This document shows positions 42,436 to 51,136 of a DNA stretch of 64,000 nucleotides, piece by piece. The notes beneath the pieces were generated by a model. That model was not told the origin of the DNA. It did no database searches and saw nothing but the letters and a program-made list of their open reading frames with translations. Location of the stretch: positions 1 to 64,000 of the forward strand of contig JAGUVW010000007.1 in assembly GCA_020062665.1 (NCBI GenBank). The letters are read 5' to 3'. The translations under genes and the position numbers were made by a program. This DNA comes from Pseudomonadales bacterium. Its GTDB lineage: Bacteria > Pseudomonadota > Gammaproteobacteria > Pseudomonadales > Ketobacteraceae. Each line of letters starts with the position of its first letter. Position 1 is the first letter of the stretch.

Positions 42436-43956
42436 ATGGAATTTGGTAAGTCACCCACTTTAGAAGCGTTTCGAAACAAGAGTGTGCTGATTACAGGAAC
42501 CACGGGATTTGTCGGCAAGGTTATTCTGGAAAAATTGCTGCGCAGTGTGCCAACGATCGGCAGCATTTATTTGCTGATTCGCGGCAATCCGCAGCATCCC
42601 ACCGCGCAGAAGCGCTTTCTCAATGAGGTGGCCACCTCATCTATTTTTGATTCTTTGCGCGCAGCTGATCCGGATGGATTCGAAGATCTGTGTCGCACCA
42701 AGCTGCATTTCATCAGCGGTGAACTGACGGCACCGAATTTTGGTTTGAGTGACGCAAACTTTGCCGAGTTGGCACGCAAGATTGATGTGGTGATCAATTC
42801 TGCAGCCAGCGTGGATTTTCGCGAGCCCCTGGATGCTGCCCTGCAAACCAACACGCTTTGTCTGGACACTATTGTGAAGCTGGTGAGTGTGCGGCAGATT
42901 CCGCTGGTGCATGTGTCCACCTGCTACGTGAATGGCTACAACACTGGCTTGATCGAAGAAACGGTAGGTGCCCCGGCGCGCCGGAGCATTCCCAGAGCCG
43001 CGGCGGGTCATTATGAAGTCGAGCCGGTGATTGCCGATCTGCAGCGCAAGGTGGCGGCTGAGCAGGCCCGTTATATCAATGATGCCGATCGCACCCAGGC
43101 GCTGATCCAGCTGGGGTTGAACGAGGCCAAGCGCTACGGCTGGAATGACACCTACACCTTCACCAAGTGGCTGGGCGAACAGTTGTTGCTGAAGCAGTTG
43201 CAGGGGCAGAGCCTGACGCTGGTGCGGCCGTCGATCGTGGAAAGTACCTGGCAGGCACCGGTGCCGGGCTGGATCGAAGGCGTGAAAGTGGCGGACGCCA
43301 TCATCCTGGCCTACGCGCGCGAGAAAGTGACGTTCTTCCCCGGTGATCGCCACGCCATCATCGACATCATTCCGGCCGATCTGGTGGCGAACAGCATCAT
43401 TCTGAGTGCGGCGGAGGCTTTGCGCGCCGTGCCGGCCCACCGGATTTACCAGTGCAGCAGCAGTCATTGCAATCCGATTCCCATCAAGCACGTGATTCAG
43501 CATGTGCAGGATGAAGGGGCGCAGAATCACGCCCGTTACAGCAACCTGTTCTATCGCAAGCCGCAGCGGCCTTTTGTGATGGTGCCGGGATTGATCTTCA
43601 ACAGTGTGGTGCGGCTGGGGTTTGTTGCGTCGAAAGTGCGCAATACGGTGCTGGCGGGTATGGGGGTGAAGGTGTCCGGCGTCCGGCTGGGCAATCTGGA
43701 AACGGCGATGAAGCTGGCGGTGGTGTTTTCGTTTTATACCCGGCCCCGCTACCGCTTCAGCAACGATCAGCTGTGTGCCCTGGCCGAGCGCATGGGGGAG
43801 CATGATCGCAATCTGTTCCCCGTGGATGCCCGCTGCATCGACTGGGAGCACTATCTGCGCAAGGTGCATCTGGCGGGACTGAACGCCTTCGCCTTGCGAC
43901 CCCGCTCCGCCAAGGCACGCAAGCCGGTGGTTCAGCCGGAAACAGCGGTGGCCTGA
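42436..43956 (+). CDS. Fatty acyl-CoA reductase (alcohol-forming)
   Basis: 506 aa. It starts 42436 with AAAAGGAG upstream. The N-terminal SDR-type NAD(P)-binding motif is TGTTGFVG (residues 20-27), with the catalytic YTFTK near residue 240. The C-terminal part (about residues 380-480), including SGVRLGNLETAMKLAVVF, matches the FAR_C/sterile domain that accommodates the acyl chain. Alcohol-forming reductases of this class occur in Marinobacter and reduce acyl-CoA to fatty alcohol in two steps with NADPH. With the WS/DGAT at 15.5 kb it completes a wax ester pathway. Confidence 0.93.
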   Translation: MEFGKSPTLEAFRNKSVLITGTTGFVGKVILEKLLRSVPTIGSIYLLIRGNPQHPTAQKRFLNEVATSSIFDSLRAADPDGFEDLCRTKLHFISGELTAPNFGLSDANFAELARKIDVVINSAASVDFREPLDAALQTNTLCLDTIVKLVSVRQIPLVHVSTCYVNGYNTGLIEETVGAPARRSIPRAAAGHYEVEPVIADLQRKVAAEQARYINDADRTQALIQLGLNEAKRYGWNDTYTFTKWLGEQLLLKQLQGQSLTLVRPSIVESTWQAPVPGWIEGVKVADAIILAYAREKVTFFPGDRHAIIDIIPADLVANSIILSAAEALRAVPAHRIYQCSSSHCNPIPIKHVIQHVQDEGAQNHARYSNLFYRKPQRPFVMVPGLIFNSVVRLGFVASKVRNTVLAGMGVKVSGVRLGNLETAMKLAVVFSFYTRPRYRFSNDQLCALAERMGEHDRNLFPVDARCIDWEHYLRKVHLAGLNAFALRPRSAKARKPVVQPETAVA

Positions 43957-44055
43957 GTGTCTGGTTTTCCCTTCCTGCGAGGCCGTGCCTGCCCTGGCAG
44001 TGGGTACGGCTGATTGCGATTCTGATGCAATCAATACAAATTCGCTGTTGTAAAC

Positions 44056-44074
44056 GATAAGAATTCGCATTAGC
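44056..44074. promoter_or_regulatory. Fur-box-like site upstream of TonB receptor 1
   Basis: GATAAGAATTCGCATTAGC matches the 19-bp Fur consensus at 13 positions, with both end blocks (GATAA, CATTA) intact. It ends 31 bp before the receptor ATG. Two similar sites in this window lie upstream of the second receptor and the siderophore operon. Confidence 0.75.
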
Positions 44075-44105
44075 ATTGCTCCGATTTTGATCAGGAGTCA
44101 TCGCT

Positions 44106-46211
44106 ATGCGTAAAACAAAGGGGGATTTTGCGGCCACGTCACTGGCGTTGGCTTTGGCAGCTACACTGCCGCTGTCGCTACAGGCTGAAACGGCAACCTC
44201 TGACGGTGCCAAGCCGCAGGAGGAAACGCCGGTGCTGGCACCGGTCGAGGTGCAGGCCGACCAGCAGAGCACGCTGATCAACCAGGATCAGGTGCCGAAA
44301 ACCAGCAAGATCAAGGCAAGTATTCAGGATACGCCGGCGTCGATCATCGTGGTCGACAAGCAGTTCATCCAGGACACCGGCGCCAAGAACATTCAGGATG
44401 CGCTGCTGTATTCCGCGGGCGTGTATTCCGGCAATTATGGTTTTGATACCCGTGGCGACTGGAAGGTGGTGCGGGGCCTGGATGTGTCCAACTACCAGGA
44501 CGGCATGCGTTCGATTTTCGGTTACTACAACAGCGCGCGCACGGATGTGTATACGCTGGAAAGCATCGAGGTTCTGAAAGGGCCGTCGTCGGTACTGTAC
44601 GGGCAATCGGAACTGGGTGGCATCGTGAATGCGGTGTCCAAGCTGCCCAAGGAAGAACAGCAGGGCGAAGTCTGGGCGCAGGTGGGTTCCTTCGACCGCA
44701 CGCAGCTGGCCGCCGACGTGACCGGCCCGCTATCGGAGGATGGCCGCTGGCTGTATCGCCTGGTGGCGCTGGAACGTCAGAGTGGCACGCAGGTGGACTA
44801 CGTGGACGACGATGGCTATGTGGTGGCGCCGTCGCTGACGTGGAAACCGGTGGACGGCACCACCATGACGCTGCTGATGAATCGCCAGGAAATCAACGGC
44901 GGTGTGTCGGCGCAGTTTCTGCCGTCGAAAGGCACGATCGATCCCGCCCCCCGCGGCCAGATTCCCACCAATCGCTTTGTCGGCGAGCCGGGCTGGGATC
45001 GTTATGATCAGGATCGTACTGACATTACGTTCTTCTTCGATCAGCGCATTGCCGATGGCTGGAATTTTGTGTCCACCATCCGCAGTTCGGAATCGCAGAC
45101 GGAAACCCGCGAGCACTGGCCGGCCATTCCCAGTGTACCGACCGACAACGGCGACATCGCGCGCGTGATCTATCAGGTGGATCGGGCCACTGATGTCAAC
45201 AGCGCGGACACCCGCGTCGAAGGCAATTTCAATCTGGGTGTGACACGGCATACGCTGGCAGTGGGTGCCGATCGTGTGGATGCGTTCTGGGAGCAGGGCA
45301 ATTCCATCTATGGTTATGGCGGAACTATCAATCTGTACGATCCCGATTATGGCAATCTGTATGCAGATACGCTGACGCCCTATGATCTGGCTGACAACAA
45401 GATCGAGCAGTTGGGTGTCTACATCATCGATCATATCGAGATCGGCAAAGTGGTCGTGTCCGGTGCGCTGCGCAAGGACAATGCCGACACGATCCAGATC
45501 AATACCGACGGTTCCCGCGTGGTGCGCAAGGATCAGGAAACCTCCAGCCGCATCGGCCTGATGTACCGCTTTGATTCCGGTTTTTCGCCTTACATTTCCT
45601 ATGCGACATCGTTTGTTCCCAACCTCGGTGCCGGGCAAGGTCAGGGCCTGCTGGAGCCCACCACGGGCGAGCAGCAGGAAGTAGGTTTCAAATATCTGTC
45701 ACCCGCGAAGGATCTGTCGGTAGCGTTTGCCTGGTTCGATATCGAGCAGGAGGAGCGGGTAGTCTCGGGTTCGTCGGTAGACGTGGTGACTCAGACCGGC
45801 GCGACCGTGGATGGCTGGGAAGTGGAAGTGAAAAAGACCTGGAACCAGTTTTCCCTGCTGGCCAATTATTCCGATATCGATGCCTGGGATAATGACGAGG
45901 ATACGCGCCTGGCAGCAGTGGCAGAAAAACTGGCGTCGGCGTGGGCGCAGTATGATGCGGGCAATGGCATTCGTGTCGGCGCCGGCGCCCGTTACACCAG
46001 CGATACCGTGGGCGCGCTCGGTGGCCCGTTGGTGCCGTCGGTTACGCTGTACGACGCGATGGTGGGTTACACGCTGGGCAGCTGGGATTTCAGCGTGGAC
46101 GGCAAGAACCTGAACGACAAGATCTACGTGTCCTGGTGCCGCTATGAAGGTGCGGATTGCGGCTACGGTGAGCGTCGCAACATCACCGGCAACGTTCGCT
46201 ACAAGTTCTGA
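44106..46211 (+). CDS. TonB-dependent siderophore receptor
   Basis: 701 aa. A signal peptide (to about residue 27) is followed by a TonB-box-like LAPVEVQA and a plug domain with TPASIIVVDKQFIQDTGAKN and VLKGPSSVLYGQSELGGIVN, the signatures of ferric-siderophore receptors. The rest is a 22-strand barrel ending in ITGNVRYKF, whose last residue F is typical for outer-membrane insertion. A Fur-like site lies upstream. The PepSY gene follows directly, as in many siderophore uptake operons. It probably takes up a hydroxamate or catechol ferric complex; the ligand cannot be told from sequence. Confidence 0.93.
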   Translation: MRKTKGDFAATSLALALAATLPLSLQAETATSDGAKPQEETPVLAPVEVQADQQSTLINQDQVPKTSKIKASIQDTPASIIVVDKQFIQDTGAKNIQDALLYSAGVYSGNYGFDTRGDWKVVRGLDVSNYQDGMRSIFGYYNSARTDVYTLESIEVLKGPSSVLYGQSELGGIVNAVSKLPKEEQQGEVWAQVGSFDRTQLAADVTGPLSEDGRWLYRLVALERQSGTQVDYVDDDGYVVAPSLTWKPVDGTTMTLLMNRQEINGGVSAQFLPSKGTIDPAPRGQIPTNRFVGEPGWDRYDQDRTDITFFFDQRIADGWNFVSTIRSSESQTETREHWPAIPSVPTDNGDIARVIYQVDRATDVNSADTRVEGNFNLGVTRHTLAVGADRVDAFWEQGNSIYGYGGTINLYDPDYGNLYADTLTPYDLADNKIEQLGVYIIDHIEIGKVVVSGALRKDNADTIQINTDGSRVVRKDQETSSRIGLMYRFDSGFSPYISYATSFVPNLGAGQGQGLLEPTTGEQQEVGFKYLSPAKDLSVAFAWFDIEQEERVVSGSSVDVVTQTGATVDGWEVEVKKTWNQFSLLANYSDIDAWDNDEDTRLAAVAEKLASAWAQYDAGNGIRVGAGARYTSDTVGALGGPLVPSVTLYDAMVGYTLGSWDFSVDGKNLNDKIYVSWCRYEGADCGYGERRNITGNVRYKF

Positions 46212-46225
46212 GCGGGTTGAACGTT

Positions 46226-47413
46226 ATGGCGAAATCACAGCGTCGAATCTGGTTTGTGGTGCATGGCTGGCTGTCGCTGCCCGTGTGGCTGCTGTTCACC
46301 GTCATCTGTCTGACCGGCACCATTGCGGTAATCAGTCATGAGCTGACCTGGCTGTTCAATCCGGATGCCCGCGCGCACAATCCGCAGCAGCTGGAGCGGT
46401 TGCCGTTACCGGAATTGGTGACAGCCGTGGAGCAGACGGTGCCGGGCGCGGATGTGTCCAGCGTGATGCAGCTGGAATCCTATCTTGTGACAGCAGTAAG
46501 TTTCGCCGCGCCGGATATTCCCCAGGCCATCGCTTACGTCAATCCGTATTCCGGCGAAGTGCAGGCGATTAACCGGGGTATCACGTTTATTGGTTTCATG
46601 CGTTCGCTGCATGGCTGGCTGCTGTTCCCCTGGTATCACAGTTACAGCATCGGTTATTACCTGGTGAGTCTGATGTCGATTGTGGTGCTGGGCGCGATGA
46701 TCACGGGGCTGGTGGTGTACAAGCGCTTCTGGCGTGCGTTCACGCGGCCCCGCCTGCGTGCAGGCAAGGGCGCGCGGATTTTCTGGGGCGATCTGCATCG
46801 GCTGGGCGGCGTGTGGTCGCTGTGGTTTCTGCTGGTGATCGGGCTGACCGGTTTGTGGTATCTGGTGCAGGCGATTCTGTGGCACAACGAAGTCGAAGCC
46901 TGGCAGCATCCTGATCCCATCACGTTGACGCAGGTGCCACTGAGCGACGGGCAGGCGCCGCAGCGTCTCCTGTTGAATGATGCGTTGAACGTTGCGCGGC
47001 AGACCTTGCCGGATATGCGCCTGAAGTATGTGTCGATGCCTGAGCATCCCCAGGATTTCTATACCGTTGCCGGCGGCAGCGGCAATCCACTCTTCGACGA
47101 TTATTCACAGCGCGTGTTTGTGAATCCGTGGAACGGTGATGTGGCACAGGTGCGGGAAACGGCGGGCATGAATGCGCTGCAGGTCATTACCCACATCGCC
47201 GATCCGCTGCATTACGGTACGATCGGTGGCCTGTTCACCAAGGTGATCTGGTTTGTGTTCGGACTGGTGCTGAGTGGCATGGCGGTTTCCGGTTTTGTGA
47301 TTTATTCAAAACGTACGCTGGTGGATGCCGGAAAGCGGGCGCGCAAACCTGTCCGCCAGCGGCACGTTACGCCGGCCAAAACGCTGCCAGCCAAATCGAT
47401 AAGGGGAACCTGA
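46226..47413 (+). CDS. PepSY-associated membrane protein (siderophore reduction/uptake type)
   Basis: 395 aa from the ATG at 46226, 14 bp after the receptor stop. Four main transmembrane helices, with WFVVHGWLSLPVWLLF at the N-terminus and FMRSLHGWLLFPWYHSYS containing paired histidines that can carry heme, are the hallmarks of PiuB-like PepSY-TM proteins. Such proteins are proposed to reduce ferric siderophores in the inner membrane or periplasm. Its operon position between a TonB receptor and a small CxxC protein fits iron release. Confidence 0.9.
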   Translation: MAKSQRRIWFVVHGWLSLPVWLLFTVICLTGTIAVISHELTWLFNPDARAHNPQQLERLPLPELVTAVEQTVPGADVSSVMQLESYLVTAVSFAAPDIPQAIAYVNPYSGEVQAINRGITFIGFMRSLHGWLLFPWYHSYSIGYYLVSLMSIVVLGAMITGLVVYKRFWRAFTRPRLRAGKGARIFWGDLHRLGGVWSLWFLLVIGLTGLWYLVQAILWHNEVEAWQHPDPITLTQVPLSDGQAPQRLLLNDALNVARQTLPDMRLKYVSMPEHPQDFYTVAGGSGNPLFDDYSQRVFVNPWNGDVAQVRETAGMNALQVITHIADPLHYGTIGGLFTKVIWFVFGLVLSGMAVSGFVIYSKRTLVDAGKRARKPVRQRHVTPAKTLPAKSIRGT

Positions 47414-47415
47414 CC

Positions 47416-47895
47416 ATGTCCAGCCACTCACGTACGTTCTGGCAGCGCTGGCGCTTTCACCTTAATGGTTTGTTGCTGATTCTGCCGTTCTGGTATCTGT
47501 ACCAGTCGCTGAATCCCGTGTTTCCCGCAGCGTGGCCGCAGCAGCCGGTGGGCCGGTTCACTGCGACGCCCACGCCATCGGATACCGATCGACCCTATGA
47601 ACATGACGGCGCGCTGGTGAAGGATTTCAGTGTGAAGCTGTGTGCGGGCTGCGTGGAAAAAATCCGTCAGGCCTATGTCAGCGTGGGGCCGCAACCGGCA
47701 GCGTCGCCGCAGGGATACGAAGGTATTCTGCACGGCAATAACTTTGGTTTGCATGCTCATGTGCCGTTTCCACACCAATTGCAAGATGACGATCTGTTCT
47801 GGATCACGCTGGAAGAGTGGAATGGTGAGCGTCATCATGGCGCCTGGTCGCTGGATCAGGTTGGGATTGTGGAGTGGCGGAGTGCGGCGCGCTGA
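47416..47895 (+). CDS. Small CxxC membrane-anchored protein of iron-uptake operon
   Basis: 159 aa, starting 3 bp after the PepSY gene stop. One N-terminal transmembrane helix (HLNGLLLILPFWYLYQSL) anchors a soluble domain with KLCAGCVEKIRQAYVSVG (CxxC near residues 76-79) and GNNFGLHAHVPFPHQL, a His-rich stretch. The domain would be periplasmic and may bind metal or heme, as a partner for PepSY reduction. No named family was recognised. Confidence 0.72.
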   Translation: MSSHSRTFWQRWRFHLNGLLLILPFWYLYQSLNPVFPAAWPQQPVGRFTATPTPSDTDRPYEHDGALVKDFSVKLCAGCVEKIRQAYVSVGPQPAASPQGYEGILHGNNFGLHAHVPFPHQLQDDDLFWITLEEWNGERHHGAWSLDQVGIVEWRSAAR

Positions 47896-47916
47896 AGATC
47901 ATCTGCAGCATCTGCG

Positions 47917-48819
47917 TCAGTTTTCAGTTCCCGGCGTGACGCCGAACGCGCGCTTGTAGGCGGTGACGAAGTTCGACGTGTGTTTGTAGCCGGCGTGAAA
48001 AGCCGCTTGGCCGATTGTCATTTCATTGCGCAGCAGCGCAGTGCGGGCGTGCTGCAATTTGCAGTCGCGGATGTAGTGTATGACGGTTTGCCCATGCCGG
48101 GATTTGAATTGCCGCTGCAGGCTGCTGACGCTGAGCCCGGCATGGGCGGCGATGCTTTCCAGGCTGGGCTGGCTGTCCAGATGCAGTTCGATGTAGCGGC
48201 GGGCCCGTTCCAGTGCCAGCTTCCCCGGCTGGTTCTGTTCCATTTCGCGCAGGCGAAAGGCTTTTTCCAGCAGTTCCACCGCGTGATATTCGGCCTGCAG
48301 CTGTTGCAGTGCGGGCGATGTCGGCGCCGGACGCAGGATTTTTTCTGCCAGCGCCAGAATGTCCTGGCCACCGGGCCAGCGCACGCACTGGCTGCCGTCT
48401 TCCAGCAGTGCATTCAGTTGTTGTCCCAGTTCTGGCGCGTAGCGGGTCTGCTGCGCAATCCAGGGTGGTTCCACTGTCAGCAGGAGTTTGCGCAAACGTC
48501 GCTGACGTCGGACGTGACGCACCAGTGATTCCGGCGTGGCGGTAACGATCACGAATAACTCGCAACTGACGCGGTCGTTCGCCTGCAGATGATGGCGCTG
48601 ACCGCGCAACGTGAATTCCATTTCCCCTTCCAGCAATACGCCCAGTGTCAGGCAGCGCGGCCGCTCCAGCACCACGTCGGTGTTCTGATTTTCCACGGTA
48701 TCGGTGGTGTGAATGAAGATGCCGGTGCGGTGACGATCCAGCGTGAACCGTCCTGTCACCGCGCGCGCCAGTGCGGGATGGCACTGCCATTCGGTGTTGG
48801 TTCCTGCATTCGCGGGCAT
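47917..48819 (-). CDS. AraC-family transcriptional regulator (PchR-like)
   Basis: 300 aa from the ATG at 48819, with GGGGAA upstream. The N-terminal 190 residues form a cupin-like sensor (VLERPRCLTLGVLLEGEMEF). The C-terminal AraC domain has two helix-turn-helix units, LESIAAHAGLSVSSLQRQF and MTIGQAAFHAGYKHTSNFV. Regulators of this type (PchR, AlcR) activate siderophore genes when their ferric siderophore is present. It is divergent from the second TonB receptor and shares its Fur-like site. Confidence 0.9.
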   Translation of the reverse strand: MPANAGTNTEWQCHPALARAVTGRFTLDRHRTGIFIHTTDTVENQNTDVVLERPRCLTLGVLLEGEMEFTLRGQRHHLQANDRVSCELFVIVTATPESLVRHVRRQRRLRKLLLTVEPPWIAQQTRYAPELGQQLNALLEDGSQCVRWPGGQDILALAEKILRPAPTSPALQQLQAEYHAVELLEKAFRLREMEQNQPGKLALERARRYIELHLDSQPSLESIAAHAGLSVSSLQRQFKSRHGQTVIHYIRDCKLQHARTALLRNEMTIGQAAFHAGYKHTSNFVTAYKRAFGVTPGTEN

Positions 48820-48898
48820 TGGCGATTCCCCATAACAGATTGACGATTTCGCATAACACTTTGCCCCGCGCCGGGGCGTCTGGTTCTGTATCATAAAT

Positions 48899-48917
48899 GA
48901 TAATTAATCGCATTAAC
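48899..48917. promoter_or_regulatory. Fur-box-like site between AraC regulator and TonB receptor 2
   Basis: GATAATTAATCGCATTAAC fits the Fur consensus at 13 of 19 positions, and further AT-rich repeats (ATAAATGATAAT) extend it to the left. It lies 80 bp before the AraC start and 50 bp before the receptor start, so it can control both. Confidence 0.75.
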
Positions 48918-48966
48918 AATCGTTGATGCATGTGGTGCGTTGATTGAAGTCAGAGCTGAGGTAGTG

Positions 48967-51066
48967 ATGAAACGTTTGAGTTTGGGTGTTGGGGTAGTGG
49001 GGGCGGCCATGGGGATGATGGCGCAGGCGGAAGACGCCGCGCAGGATCAGCAAACCCTGGAGGCGGTGAGTGTGTGGGCGACGGAAGTGCGGGCGTCGTC
49101 GGTGAACATGGATGAGGAGGCGATTGCCATCAAGCAGGCGGATCACATCAGCGATCTGCTGCGGCCGATTCCCGGCGTGGATGTGGGCGGCGCGCACTCG
49201 CTGAACCAGCGCATCACCATCCGCAGCATGGACGACAAGGATCTGCGTATCTATATCGATGGCGCGAATCAGAACACCTACATGTATCACCACATGGGCA
49301 ATCTGCAGATCAATGCCAATATCCTGAAGTCGGTGGACATCGATGTGGGCAACAATTCTGTGGTGAATGGCGGCCTGGGTGGTGTGGTGCGTTTTGAAAC
49401 CAAGGAAGCGAAGGAATTGCTGCGCCCCGGTCAGCAGGTGGGTGCCTATGGCCAGTACACCTTTGCGGATAATGCATCGCAGAGCGTGGCGGTGGCGGGC
49501 TATTCCCAGCTGACGGATCAATTCGATGTGCTGGCGTATTACAACGTGATCCAGCGCGACAATTTCGAAGTGGGTGGCGGCAAGATCAAGGATGCCAATG
49601 GCAACACGATTGCCGGAACGGACGGCACTGTGCGCGGTCTGGAAGGCGATCTGGATGACGCGCTGTTGAAGTTTGGCTGGGACTTGTCTGCTAACCAGCG
49701 TCTGTCACTGAGTTACGAAGCCTATCGCGATGAAGGGGATTACAGCTACCGGCCGGATATGGGATTGGCAACGGATCTGGCGATTGCCAACAGTCTGGGC
49801 GTTCCGTTGACCTACCCGACGGAATTTACCCGGGACACGGTTACGTTGAATCATGAAATCTCGATCGGCGATTCCACGCAGATCAAGACGGCGGTTTTTG
49901 AAAACGTCAGCAATCTGTGGCGGGATGAGCGAGGCCTGGCATCGTGGGATGAGGATTCTGCCGCGATTGTGGAAGGTGAAGCGAAAAACACCGGCTTCAA
50001 CGTGCTGGCACAATCCAGCTTTGAACTGGGCGTGACGCATGAGTTGACCTATGGCGTGGACGTGGTGGAGTACAAGACCGACTACACAGCGGATTACTCC
50101 ACCATACCGGATGAGACCAGCGGTGAAGAAGCTACCAGCGGTGCCGCCTTTCTGCAGGATCGCATTGGCATTGTCGAGCGCTGGTGGCTGACGCCGGGTG
50201 TGCGCTTCGAACACTATGATATCGAGTCGTCGGTGGTGGAAAATTCGTTTTCCGATACCCTGGGCGCGCTGGCGCTGGAGTATCAGCCGATCGACAGTGT
50301 TCTGCTTCGCCTGAGTTCTACCGAGTTGTTCAAGGGGCCTGAAATCGGTGAGGTCTTCCTCGGCGCTGGCATCTATGAAACGCCCAGTGATGCCATCAAG
50401 GCAGAGACTGGCAAGAATACCGAATTTGCCCTGGCGTTCGAGGAATGGGCGTTGGGCGCTGATGTGCTGCGCGCCGGTTTCACCCTGTTCAGAACCGACA
50501 TCAACGATTACATCTACGATTATGCCGCATCGTCGGTACCGGGCTTTCGCTACCAGAAAAACAACGTCGGTGACATGACCATCGAAGGTTATGAGGTCTA
50601 CGCCGGATTCGAATACGAGCGCTTTGAATTCCTGTGGACACTGTCGGTCGCCGAAAGCGAACTGGATGCGTTTGATCTTTATGCCGAGCTGGATGGTGCG
50701 CGCATCGATCGGGAGCAGGGTGACACGCATAGCATCGAGATCAACTACTACCTGCGCGAACTGGATGTGGCGCTGCACTGGGATGCGCTGATCGTGAACG
50801 ATCTGGAGGATGCTCCGGATCTGGATGGTGCTTCGCTGGATCGTGAGAAGGATGGCTATGCGGTTCACAACATTTCAGCGCGCTGGACGCCACGTGCCGT
50901 GGCAGGACTGGCGTTGACGTTGGGCGTCGATAACCTGTTCGACGAATACTATGCGTCGCAGTCATCCCGCACTGGATTATCGAACCATCCGCGTTTCGGT
51001 CAGCTCTACCTGCTCGACTACGAGCCCGGCCGCAACGTCAAGGCCACCATTGCCTATCAGTTCTGA
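48967..51066 (+). CDS. TonB-dependent receptor (FepA/hemin-type plug)
   Basis: 699 aa from the ATG at 48967 with GAGG upstream. A signal peptide (to MAQA) is followed by the plug domain, ADHISDLLRPIPGVDVGGAH, ITIRSMDDKDLRIYIDGA and NNSVVNGGLGGVVRFETK. The barrel ends in KATIAYQF. The plug sequence is closer to colicin/hemin-type receptors than to receptor 1 and suggests a different ligand, perhaps the cognate ferric catecholate. A weak hairpin lies 29 bp downstream, before the ABC importer genes. Confidence 0.92.
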   Translation: MKRLSLGVGVVGAAMGMMAQAEDAAQDQQTLEAVSVWATEVRASSVNMDEEAIAIKQADHISDLLRPIPGVDVGGAHSLNQRITIRSMDDKDLRIYIDGANQNTYMYHHMGNLQINANILKSVDIDVGNNSVVNGGLGGVVRFETKEAKELLRPGQQVGAYGQYTFADNASQSVAVAGYSQLTDQFDVLAYYNVIQRDNFEVGGGKIKDANGNTIAGTDGTVRGLEGDLDDALLKFGWDLSANQRLSLSYEAYRDEGDYSYRPDMGLATDLAIANSLGVPLTYPTEFTRDTVTLNHEISIGDSTQIKTAVFENVSNLWRDERGLASWDEDSAAIVEGEAKNTGFNVLAQSSFELGVTHELTYGVDVVEYKTDYTADYSTIPDETSGEEATSGAAFLQDRIGIVERWWLTPGVRFEHYDIESSVVENSFSDTLGALALEYQPIDSVLLRLSSTELFKGPEIGEVFLGAGIYETPSDAIKAETGKNTEFALAFEEWALGADVLRAGFTLFRTDINDYIYDYAASSVPGFRYQKNNVGDMTIEGYEVYAGFEYERFEFLWTLSVAESELDAFDLYAELDGARIDREQGDTHSIEINYYLRELDVALHWDALIVNDLEDAPDLDGASLDREKDGYAVHNISARWTPRAVAGLALTLGVDNLFDEYYASQSSRTGLSNHPRFGQLYLLDYEPGRNVKATIAYQF

Positions 51067-51094
51067 TGTTCCGCACGCCATTTTGGTTCCAACC

Positions 51095-51116
51095 AGGCCC
51101 GTCTTCGCGCGGGCCT
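51095..51116 (+). terminator. Hairpin between receptor 2 and the ABC importer genes
   Basis: AGGCCCG (51095-51101) and CGGGCCT (51110-51116) form a 7-bp stem around an 8-nt loop, followed by TTGCTGTTT. The T-run is broken, so it may partly terminate or attenuate, setting the ratio of receptor to importer. Confidence 0.55.
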
Positions 51117-51136
51117 TTGCTGTTTGAGGAGTTGCC

